Shown here: one piece after another, positions 42,533 through 49,584 of the stretch
Layout of the letters: each line of letters opens with the position of its first letter
Numbering within the stretch: the first letter of the stretch is position 1
Notes under the pieces: model-generated
Databases searched by the model: none
What the model was told of the DNA's origin: nothing
Seen by the model: the letters and a program-made list of their open reading frames with translations, nothing else
Source of the DNA: Clostridia bacterium
GTDB taxonomy: Bacteria > Bacillota > Clostridia > Peptostreptococcales > Anaerovoracaceae
Direction of reading: 5' to 3'
Length of the DNA: 61,447 nt
NCBI GenBank assembly: GCA_024403135.1
Contig: JAKSSK010000005.1
Coordinates: forward strand, 1 to 61,447
Made by a program: the position numbers and the translations under genes

Positions 42533-44236
42533 ATGATAAAAGTACTGGATAAAATTGTATCAGATAAAATTGCAGCAGGAGAGGTAGTAGAAAGACCTCT
42601 TTCCGTAGTAAAGGAACTTATTGAAAACGCCATAGATTCAGGCGCAGATCAGATAGTCTGCGAGATAAAGAATGGCGGAAAGACATATATTCGTGTTACG
42701 GATAACGGCTGCGGAATTCCTAAAGACGAAGTTGAAACAGCTTTCCTTAGACATGCAACAAGCAAGATAAGCCAGGTTTCAGACTTAAACAGCCTTCTAA
42801 CCCTAGGTTTTAGAGGGGAAGCATTAGCTTCAATTGCTGCAGTTTCAAGGGTTCAGCTGGTTACAAAGGAAAGAAATGAAAGAACCTCTACTGAGCTAAT
42901 AATCCACGGATCTAACGTGGTTTCTAAGAAGGACATTGGCTCACCTGACGGAACTACAATTATAGTTTCAGACCTTTTCTATAACACACCTGCAAGACTT
43001 AAGTTCTTAAAGAGCGATGGGGCAGAGACAACTCAAATCATCGACTTCATGTCTCAGATTGCTCTAGCATATATAGACATAAAGTTTAGACTAATTTCAA
43101 ACGATAGAACCATCTTTTCAACCAACGGAAAAGGGGATAGGTTAAACGCTATCGCTGAGATTTATCAAGGACTGGATACTAAAAATCTAGTTCCTGTTAG
43201 CTATGAAATGGATAAAGTAAGGGTTAGTGGATACACTTCAACTCCTGCAATGTCAAGGCCTACAAGGAATCTAGAGGTATTCTTTGTAAACGGCAGGGTA
43301 GTGGAAAGCAAGGTAATAGAAAGAGGTTTAAATTTAGGGTACATGCAGAGATTATTCGAAGGAAGATACCCAGTTTCATTCCTTTTCATCAATGCAGAAC
43401 CAGATTCTTTAGATGTAAATATACATCCTAACAAGAGGCAGGTAAGGTTTAACGACGATAATCTAATCGTTAAAACCGTTGAAATTGCAATAACTGAAGC
43501 ACTTAGAACTAAGGAGTCTGTAGTTAGGTTTGATATGCCAAAGGCTGCTCCTAGAATAGAGCCTGAAGTTAAGCAAATAGACATAAAAGAGTTATTGTCA
43601 ACCGAAGTAAAGGAAGAGCCTTTCGTATATGAAAGTGACCAGATTGAAATTGCTAGACCTTTCACCAGACCTTTCGATTTCGATGATCTAACATTCCTTG
43701 GCACAATCTTCAATACATACATCCTAGCTCAGGATGAAGACGCTTTTTACATGTTCGATCAACACGCTTGCCACGAGAGAATTAACTACGAAAAGTTCAT
43801 CGGGCTATATAACTCTAGCGAAAAGAACACTCAGCCAATAATGTTCCCATTTATGGTAAATACAAATCTTACTGGTAACTGGATGGATGTTCTAAGAGAT
43901 ATGGGATTTAAAATTGACGAATTCGGTCAGGATACATATAGAGTTACTGAAATTCCAACCTTTATGACACTTTCAGAAGCGGAAAACTTTGTCATAGATT
44001 TTCTAGATAACCTAAAGGATAACAAGGTACTTAACAACAAAGTTGTAATAGATAAGCTTATCATGAAGTCCTGCAAGGATTCAGTAAAAGCCAACGATAA
44101 ACTAACTGTTGAAGAGATATCTAGCCTTATGGAAAGCCTAAAGCAGTGCATTAATCCATTTTCCTGTCCACACGGCAGACCAACCTTTGTAAAGATGACC
44201 AAGTACGATATTGAAAAGATATTTAAGAGGGTATAA
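42533..44236 (+). CDS. mutL: DNA mismatch repair protein MutL
   Basis: A 567-residue GHKL ATPase with an endonuclease domain. N-terminal motifs IAAGEVVERP near 13, DNGCGI near 58 and GFRGEALASI near 93 are intact. The C-terminal metal motif DQHACHERINYE (DQHAxxExxxxE) near 404 and CPHGRP near 542 mark the nicking form found in bacteria without MutH. The linker between the two domains is short. Its stop shares a base with the miaA start. Confidence 0.97.
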   Translation: MIKVLDKIVSDKIAAGEVVERPLSVVKELIENAIDSGADQIVCEIKNGGKTYIRVTDNGCGIPKDEVETAFLRHATSKISQVSDLNSLLTLGFRGEALASIAAVSRVQLVTKERNERTSTELIIHGSNVVSKKDIGSPDGTTIIVSDLFYNTPARLKFLKSDGAETTQIIDFMSQIALAYIDIKFRLISNDRTIFSTNGKGDRLNAIAEIYQGLDTKNLVPVSYEMDKVRVSGYTSTPAMSRPTRNLEVFFVNGRVVESKVIERGLNLGYMQRLFEGRYPVSFLFINAEPDSLDVNIHPNKRQVRFNDDNLIVKTVEIAITEALRTKESVVRFDMPKAAPRIEPEVKQIDIKELLSTEVKEEPFVYESDQIEIARPFTRPFDFDDLTFLGTIFNTYILAQDEDAFYMFDQHACHERINYEKFIGLYNSSEKNTQPIMFPFMVNTNLTGNWMDVLRDMGFKIDEFGQDTYRVTEIPTFMTLSEAENFVIDFLDNLKDNKVLNNKVVIDKLIMKSCKDSVKANDKLTVEEISSLMESLKQCINPFSCPHGRPTFVKMTKYDIEKIFKRV

Positions 44237-45150
44237 TGAATAAAGCAATAGTTTTGGCAGGCCCAACAGCCGTAGGAAAAACTGAATACGCAATAAAGGT
44301 CGCTAAAGCTTTAAACGCTGAAATTGTAAGCTGCGACAGCATGCAGCTATATAAATACATGGATGTGGGAAGCGCAAAGCCTACAAAAGAAGAGCTATCT
44401 CAGGTAAAGCACTATCTAGTTGATCAGTTCGACCCTAGAGAGCCTTTTTCCGTATCTAAATACCAGGAAGAAGCCTTAAAAGCAATGGCTGAAATATGCG
44501 CTAAGGGTAAGATTCCTCTAATTACAGGAGGAACAGGCCTTTACCTAAACTCATTAATATATTCCATGGACTTTGCAGGTGTATCCTACGATAAAGACCT
44601 TAGAGATAGCCTTTATCTTGAAGCTACTGAAAAGGGCAATGAATACCTACATGACATGCTAAAGGAACTTGATCCTTTAGCAGCAGCAAGAATTCATCCT
44701 AACAACGTAAAGAAGGTTATTAGAGCAATAGAAGGGGCTAAAAGCGGCTCTAGTATTAAGGATTTTAACCTTTTAGAAGAGGAAAACCCGGACTACGAGT
44801 TCATCCTTGTATGCTTAACTAGAGACAGGCAAGAGCTATATTCTAGGATAAATGAAAGGGTGGATAAGCTGATAGACCTAGGCCTAGTAGATGAGGTTAA
44901 AAGACTAATGGATATGGGGCTTGATGAAGGGGATATATCCATGAAGGGAATAGGGTATAAGGAGATAATATCCTATCTAAAGGGTGAAATTACCCTTGAT
45001 GAAGCCGTAGAAAAGGTTAAGACCAACACTAGGCACTACGCTAAGCGTCAGATCACCTGGTTTAAGAGATATGAAGATATGAAGTGGTTCAACTTAAGCG
45101 AAGAAGCTGATCCAGAGGAGATAATAAAGTGGCTGAAAAGAAAGTTATAA
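44236..45150 (+). CDS. miaA: tRNA dimethylallyltransferase
   Basis: It adds the isopentenyl group to A37 of tRNAs reading codons that begin with U. The 304-residue protein has the P-loop GPTAVGKTE at residues 9-17, SCDSMQLYKYMDVGSAKP near 33 and GGTGLYL near 97. It overlaps mutL by one base and the recombinase gene by 22. mutS-mutL-miaA is a widespread order in Bacillota. Confidence 0.97.
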   Translation: MNKAIVLAGPTAVGKTEYAIKVAKALNAEIVSCDSMQLYKYMDVGSAKPTKEELSQVKHYLVDQFDPREPFSVSKYQEEALKAMAEICAKGKIPLITGGTGLYLNSLIYSMDFAGVSYDKDLRDSLYLEATEKGNEYLHDMLKELDPLAAARIHPNNVKKVIRAIEGAKSGSSIKDFNLLEEENPDYEFILVCLTRDRQELYSRINERVDKLIDLGLVDEVKRLMDMGLDEGDISMKGIGYKEIISYLKGEITLDEAVEKVKTNTRHYAKRQITWFKRYEDMKWFNLSEEADPEEIIKWLKRKL

Positions 45151-46253
45151 TCCACAATAAAAGCGATAAACCTGACAATATTGTTTTAAACGAGAACAAT
45201 ATTCTTTTGGAATGCGAAGAAATAGAGGATAGCCTTCCAAACTTCATGCGTTCATACTTTATGTATCTTAGAGGAAACGTGCTTCCTAAGACTAGGCTTG
45301 CATACCTTCACGATGTTAAGTTCTTCTGTAACTACCTAATAAACTCAGGTATGACAAGAGCTAAAGAAACAAAGGATATTACCTTAGATGACTTTAAGCT
45401 AATCAAGGCTAGCGACGTAAACGTTTTCATAGATTACTGCAGGAAGTATAGGGTTGAAACTAAGGATAACATATATATCTACGAGAACAACAACAAGACT
45501 TTGGCAAGAAAAAAGTCTTCAGTTTCAGTTCTCTTTAAACAGCTTTATCGCGACCAGCTGCTTGAAAAGAACATCACTGATGGATTTAATCCAATAAAGG
45601 TGCAAAAGGCCTCAGAAAGGGAAATTAAGGCCCTTCAGGACGACGAGGTAATGCTAATGCTAGATGCTGTAACAACAGGTTCAGGTCTAACAAACCACGA
45701 GCTGGTTTACTGGGAGAGAACTAAGCTAAGGGATAAGGCAATTCTAATGCTTTTCCTAACATACGGTCTACGTCTTTCGGAGCTTCAGCAGCTTAACATT
45801 TCCTCAATTAACTTCACTAGAGGAGAATTTAAGATATATAGAAAAAGAGGCAAGGAATCTGTAATGCCTCTAAACAAATCTGTAACCATGGTTCTACACG
45901 AATACATCAACGATGAAAGGCCTAGAGAAGAAAACATCCAGGCTGAGCATAAGGATGCGCTTTTCCTATCTCTTCAAGGAAAGCGTATGACTGAAAGGCA
46001 GATTAGAGAGCTGGTTAAGAAGTATACATCAATAGCTATGCAGACCTCTAGAGATGCTGGATACAGCCCTCACAAGCTAAGAGCTACTGCTGCAACAAGC
46101 TTGATCGGTAGAGGAAATTCAATATATGACGTGGCAGCGCTGCTTGACCACGAACAGGTAACAACAACCCAGCTATATGCGGCTCACAAGAAGAACGTTA
46201 AGAGAGATCTTGTAAGCGATATGGAATGGGAAATTGAAAGGACGCAGAAATAA
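45129..46253 (+). CDS. Tyrosine recombinase, XerC/XerD-like
   Basis: A 374-residue site-specific recombinase with a core-binding domain (residues ~35-165) and a catalytic domain. All active-site residues are seen: YGLRLSEL near 214 (Arg), a KRGKESVMPL lysine near 242, HKLRATAA near 316 (HxxR), DHEQVTTTQLYA near 341-352 (His and nucleophile Tyr). The GTG start has AGAGGAG upstream. It is embedded in an operon with miaA, not next to att-like repeats, so it is more likely a housekeeping resolvase than a prophage integrase. Whether it is the dif recombinase cannot be told. Confidence 0.88.
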   Translation: MAEKKVIIHNKSDKPDNIVLNENNILLECEEIEDSLPNFMRSYFMYLRGNVLPKTRLAYLHDVKFFCNYLINSGMTRAKETKDITLDDFKLIKASDVNVFIDYCRKYRVETKDNIYIYENNNKTLARKKSSVSVLFKQLYRDQLLEKNITDGFNPIKVQKASEREIKALQDDEVMLMLDAVTTGSGLTNHELVYWERTKLRDKAILMLFLTYGLRLSELQQLNISSINFTRGEFKIYRKRGKESVMPLNKSVTMVLHEYINDERPREENIQAEHKDALFLSLQGKRMTERQIRELVKKYTSIAMQTSRDAGYSPHKLRATAATSLIGRGNSIYDVAALLDHEQVTTTQLYAAHKKNVKRDLVSDMEWEIERTQK

Positions 46254-47536
46254 TGAAGGAAACTAATAAGTTCTTAATGGAAGAATTTAATATATCCCCT
46301 GAAGTGCTTGAAAAGGTTGAAAAAGCTGAAGAAAAAGTAAAACCTTTATTCGATAAGCTAGACGATATTACAGCTTACAACCAGTATAAAGTTTTAAGCG
46401 CTTTTCAAAAGAACAGGATTTCAGATAGACACTTTGCTTGGAACACTGGCTACGGCTACGATGATCCTGGCCGTGAAGCCATAGAAAAGGTTTTCAGCGA
46501 TACTTTTCACACTGAAAGTTCACTGGTTAGAACTCAGATCGTAAACGGCACTCACGCCTTGTCCATTACACTTATAGGCATTTTAAGACCTGGTGAAAAG
46601 CTAATTTACTGTTCTGGCGGTCCATACGATACCTTAGAGGAAGTAATTGGTATACGTGGCGATGGTATGGGATCCTTAAAGGATTACGGCATTGAGTACG
46701 ACCAAGTTGAACTAACTAAAGATGGTAAAATAGACATTGATGAAGTGTTAAAGAGGATTACACCTAACACTAAGGTTGTAACAGTTCAAAGGGCTACAGG
46801 ATACGACTGGAGAAAGTCCATAACAATCGATGAAATTGAAAAGTGGGCAGCTGCAGTACACGAAAAGTTCCCTGATGTGGTTTGCATGGTGGATAACTGC
46901 TACGGCGAATTCCTAGATACTAAGGAGCCTACAGACGTTGGAGTAGACGTTATGGCAGGATCACTAATTAAGAATCCTGGTGGCGGAATTGCTCTTTCTG
47001 GAGGCTATGTAACAGGTAAGAAGGAACTTATAGATAAGATAGCATATAGGCTTACATGTCCTGGAATAGGAGGAGAGTGCGGCCTTACATTTGGTCAGAC
47101 TAGACAGATGCTTCAGGGCTTCTTCATGGCTCCAAAGGTGGTAAACGGGGCAGTGAAGGGTGCTATACTATGCGGCCAAGTATATAAAGATCTGGGATTT
47201 GAAGTATGTCCTGAGCCTGAAGACGTTAGATCTGACATAATACAAGCTGTAAAGCTTAAATCTGAAAAGGCACTAGTAGCATTCTGCCAAGGAATTCAAG
47301 CTGCTTCACCTATAGATTCCTATGTAAAACCTATGCCATGGGATATGCCAGGTTATGAATCACAGGTTGTAATGGCTGCAGGAGCCTTTGTTCAAGGATC
47401 TTCCATAGAACTATCAGCTGATGGCCCTATTAGAGAGCCTTACAACGTATATTTCCAAGGTGGACTAACTTATGAAGCATCTAAAATTGGGGTAATTAAG
47501 TCTTTAGATGCGCTATATAAAGAGAGATTAATATGA
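46253..47536 (+). CDS. PLP-dependent methionine gamma-lyase-like ('aluminium resistance') protein
   Basis: A 427-residue fold-type I PLP enzyme of the family annotated as aluminium resistance or methionine gamma-lyase family protein (YnbB in Bacillus, also near miaA). It has RTQIVNGTHALS near 96, YCSGGPYDTLEEV near 122, VDNCYGEFLD near 220 and the PLP lysine in GSLIKNPGGGIALSGGY near 240. The reaction in the cell is not established; carbon-sulfur lyase activity is a reasonable guess. One base overlaps the recombinase stop; the next gene starts 4 nt before its end. Confidence 0.9.
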   Translation: MKETNKFLMEEFNISPEVLEKVEKAEEKVKPLFDKLDDITAYNQYKVLSAFQKNRISDRHFAWNTGYGYDDPGREAIEKVFSDTFHTESSLVRTQIVNGTHALSITLIGILRPGEKLIYCSGGPYDTLEEVIGIRGDGMGSLKDYGIEYDQVELTKDGKIDIDEVLKRITPNTKVVTVQRATGYDWRKSITIDEIEKWAAAVHEKFPDVVCMVDNCYGEFLDTKEPTDVGVDVMAGSLIKNPGGGIALSGGYVTGKKELIDKIAYRLTCPGIGGECGLTFGQTRQMLQGFFMAPKVVNGAVKGAILCGQVYKDLGFEVCPEPEDVRSDIIQAVKLKSEKALVAFCQGIQAASPIDSYVKPMPWDMPGYESQVVMAAGAFVQGSSIELSADGPIREPYNVYFQGGLTYEASKIGVIKSLDALYKERLI

Positions 47537-48234
47537 ATGTAAAGAAGATAATATCTATATTAGAGTTTGTACTTTTAATTGCTATAGTTGTTGGAATTCC
47601 AACATATCTATACTTTTTCCAGTACGACTTCATAATGGAATACAAGGACATAAACAAGCTGTTGGAATTAGTTAACAATAACAAATTTATGTCCTCTTTC
47701 ATATATTTAGGCATTATGGTGCTGCAGATTATCATTTCTGTAATACCTGGCCAGATAGTTCAGATGGCAGCAGGATACATATTCAGCATTCCTCTAGGAC
47801 TACTTTTAAGCATCCTTGGAGTTTTGCTTGGATCTACATGTACTTACTTTATTGCCAAGTTACTAGGTAAAAACTTCATTGAAATGATATTCGGTGAAGA
47901 TAAAGTACGCTCATACAGGGCTAAATTAAACTCTAAAAAGGCCTATTTAATAGTATTTCTAATATATTTAATACCAGGAATCCCCAAAGATCTAGTTGGC
48001 TATGTGGCTGGAATCTCTGAAATTGATTACGCTATGTTTATTGCAATTTCAACCATTGGAAGGCTTCCAGGTCTTATAGGATGCATCGTAATAGGGGAGA
48101 TGACCTATATGCAGAACTATACAGCAGCTATTGTAATAGGGGTTATAGCTACAATTTTATTTGTTATAGGTATTATATATAGGAAAAAGATAGAGAATTT
48201 CCTTGATCAATACATAGAAAACAAACATTTCTAA
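47533..48234 (+). CDS. TVP38/TMEM64 (VTT domain) membrane protein
   Basis: A 233-residue membrane protein of the VTT/DedA superfamily, some of whose members flip lipids. The segment PGQIVQMAAGYIFSIPLGLLLS near 75 holds the re-entrant helix with its proline-glycine, and FLIYLIPGIPKDLVGYVAG near 142 is the second one. Five or six hydrophobic segments are visible. The substrate is unknown. It ends the mutS-to-here run; the SOS gene follows with its own promoter. Confidence 0.88.
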   Translation: MNVKKIISILEFVLLIAIVVGIPTYLYFFQYDFIMEYKDINKLLELVNNNKFMSSFIYLGIMVLQIIISVIPGQIVQMAAGYIFSIPLGLLLSILGVLLGSTCTYFIAKLLGKNFIEMIFGEDKVRSYRAKLNSKKAYLIVFLIYLIPGIPKDLVGYVAGISEIDYAMFIAISTIGRLPGLIGCIVIGEMTYMQNYTAAIVIGVIATILFVIGIIYRKKIENFLDQYIENKHF

Positions 48235-48241
48235 AGAAAAA

Positions 48242-48312
48242 GAACAAATGTTTATATTTTCTATTGACAACGAACATATATTCCATTATATTAATTATAG
48301 AACAAATGTTCG
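48242..48312 (+). promoter_or_regulatory. SOS promoter with three LexA-type boxes
   Basis: A near-consensus promoter, TTGACA (48264-48269), a 17-bp spacer and TATATT (48287-48292), is surrounded by three boxes resembling the Gram-positive LexA site (GAAC-N4-GTTC): GAACAAATGTTT (48242-48253), GAACATATATTC (48272-48283, inside the spacer) and a perfect GAACAAATGTTC (48300-48311, at the predicted start). Their starts are 30 and 28 bp apart, near three helix turns. LexA bound here would block polymerase until DNA damage. Confidence 0.87.
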
Positions 48313-48328
48313 AATAGGAGGTATAGAC

Positions 48329-48622
48329 ATGGTAAGGTTAAGATCAAGGTTATTAGTATCATTAGTAGCAGCTTTAATATTAATTGGTATGACATTTACA
48401 TTTAATACTATAATGGGTTTAAATGATGCTAACTCAGATACTCAAGTTACATATGATACAGTTGTTGTAGCAGCTGGTGATACATTATGGGATATCGCTA
48501 AGGATTATGTAGGATCTAATGGTGATATTAGATATGCAGTATATGAAATCTGTAATGCAAACGATATTCAAGCAGATCAGGTATATGCAGGCCAGGAGCT
48601 TCTAATTCCTGAAAATCTATAA
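48329..48622 (+). CDS. YneA-like LysM cell division suppressor
   Basis: A 97-residue protein with an N-terminal membrane helix (residues ~8-30) and a LysM domain (VVVAAGDTLWDIAKDY near 47; YAGQELLIP near 86). This is the layout of Bacillus YneA, the SOS-induced, LexA-controlled inhibitor of cell division. The ATG at 48329 has TAGGAGG seven bases upstream; a longer frame starting at 48248 lies before the promoter's start point. It stands alone with its own operator and terminator. lexA itself is not in the window, and ynzC, its Bacillus operon partner, is 6 kb away. Confidence 0.85.
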   Translation: MVRLRSRLLVSLVAALILIGMTFTFNTIMGLNDANSDTQVTYDTVVVAAGDTLWDIAKDYVGSNGDIRYAVYEICNANDIQADQVYAGQELLIPENL

Positions 48623-48728
48623 GGTATAACAGTATTAAAAGATTTATAAAATCGCTTAGAAGGGAAAATAGAGCCTCGATATTTTTAGGGTAAGAGAGGT
48701 AAAAGATGAATATTATATATAAAAGGTA

Positions 48729-48765
48729 AAAAGAGCCAGAAACGTTGAAAAATGGCTCTTTTCTT
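48729..48765 (+). terminator. Terminator of the yneA-like gene
   Basis: AAAAGAGCCA (48729-48738) pairs with TGGCTCTTTT (48753-48762) over a 14-nt loop and runs into TTCTTTA. The ~105 nt between the stop codon and this hairpin hold no gene I can support. Confidence 0.85.
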
Positions 48766-48774
48766 TATTTATTA

Positions 48775-48812
48775 TAAAAACTATTCCCAAAATTATGATT
48801 TAAGGAATAGTT
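48775..48812 (-). terminator. Terminator after ruvX
   Basis: On the minus strand AACTATTCC (48812-48804) pairs with GGAATAGTT (48787-48779) over a 16-nt loop, followed by TTTTATAAT. It ends the alaS-ireB-ruvX run. Confidence 0.75.
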
Positions 48813-48832
48813 ATATTTTATAAACTAAGCCC

Positions 48833-49261
48833 CTACTTCATAGAGGCTAAGTATCTTTCCATTATGATTGTGGCTGCTTGTTTATCTATTACGGCCTTTC
48901 TTTTCTTTCTTGAAACATCAGCTTCGATTAAAACGTTCTCAGCTTCAACTGTTGAAAGTCTTTCATCTTGCCAAACCACCTGAACATTCTTAACGCCAGT
49001 TGATCTCATCTTGTTTTCAAGCATGTTTCTAAATTCACGTACTTTTTCGGTCTGTATGGAATCTTCTCCAGATAATTTAAGCGGTAATCCAATAACTACA
49101 GTATCACAGTTATATTCCTTGATTAGATCAAGAACCTTACCAGTATCCTTTCTAATCCCTACCCTCTCTATGGTAGTTAGGCCCTGAGCTGTAATACCTA
49201 GTTCATCGGATAGAGCAACTCCTACAGTTTTATCTCCCACATCAAGTGCAATTTTTCTCAT
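48833..49261 (-). CDS. ruvX: Holliday junction resolvase-like YqgF/RuvX
   Basis: A 142-residue RNase H-fold protein with roles proposed in pre-16S rRNA 5' processing and recombination. The opening IALDVGDKTVGVALSD carries the first catalytic Asp at residue 5, VVIGLPLKLSGEDS near 55 and WQDERLSTVEAE near 97 follow. It is the last gene of alaS-ireB-ruvX, the same order as Bacillus alaS-yrzL-yrrK. Confidence 0.95.
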   Translation of the reverse strand: MRKIALDVGDKTVGVALSDELGITAQGLTTIERVGIRKDTGKVLDLIKEYNCDTVVIGLPLKLSGEDSIQTEKVREFRNMLENKMRSTGVKNVQVVWQDERLSTVEAENVLIEADVSRKKRKAVIDKQAATIIMERYLASMK

Positions 49262-49274
49262 ATTAACTCCTCAT

Positions 49275-49304
49275 ATTAAAAGTAGCGGACATTTTGCCCG
49301 CCAC
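49275..49304 (-). terminator. Hairpin between ireB and ruvX
   Basis: On the minus strand GTGGCGGGC (49304-49296) pairs with GTCCGCTAC (49290-49282), two G-U wobbles, over AAAAT, followed by TTTTAATA. It is a probable partial terminator that lowers ruvX transcription. Confidence 0.6.
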
Positions 49305-49308
49305 ATTT

Positions 49309-49554
49309 TTATTTGTTCAAGTATTTTCTTAAAATTTCCTCAACTAGTTCATCTCTATCTAGTCTAGAAATCATGTTTCTAGCATTGTTATGGCTAGTTA
49401 TATATGAAGGGTCTCCTGAAAGAATATATCCAACCATTTGGTCGATAGGATTGTATCCTCTATCTTCCAATGCGTCGTATACGATTTCAATAACTTCCTT
49501 CATTGATTTATCCATTTTTGTTGAACTCATAACGATGGTCTTTCTATCTTCCAT
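49309..49554 (-). CDS. ireB: IreB family regulatory phosphoprotein
   Basis: An 81-residue helical protein of the DUF965 family. In Enterococcus, IreB is a substrate of the PASTA kinase IreK and negatively controls cephalosporin resistance; phosphorylation is on N-terminal threonines. Here the N-terminus has TIVMSSTKMD, with several possible phosphosites, and the conserved NPIDQMVGYILSGDPSYITSH lies near 35. AAAAGGAGGG precedes the ATG. It follows alaS by 30 nt. Confidence 0.95.
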   Translation of the reverse strand: MEDRKTIVMSSTKMDKSMKEVIEIVYDALEDRGYNPIDQMVGYILSGDPSYITSHNNARNMISRLDRDELVEEILRKYLNK

Positions 49555-49584
49555 GTTCTTCCCTCCTTTTAAGGTATTATACTA

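Noticed and set aside
43201..43722. 173-codon minus-strand ORF inside mutL
   Set aside because: It is a shadow of the conserved mutL frame, with low-complexity Ser/Leu text and no ribosome binding site.
45129..46253. Integrase of a mobile element
   Set aside because: No attachment repeats, no phage or conjugation genes, and tight operon overlap with miaA argue for a resident gene.
48248..48328. Upstream start for the LysM protein
   Set aside because: It lies before the promoter's -35 and inside the LexA boxes; ATG 48329 has a perfect ribosome binding site.
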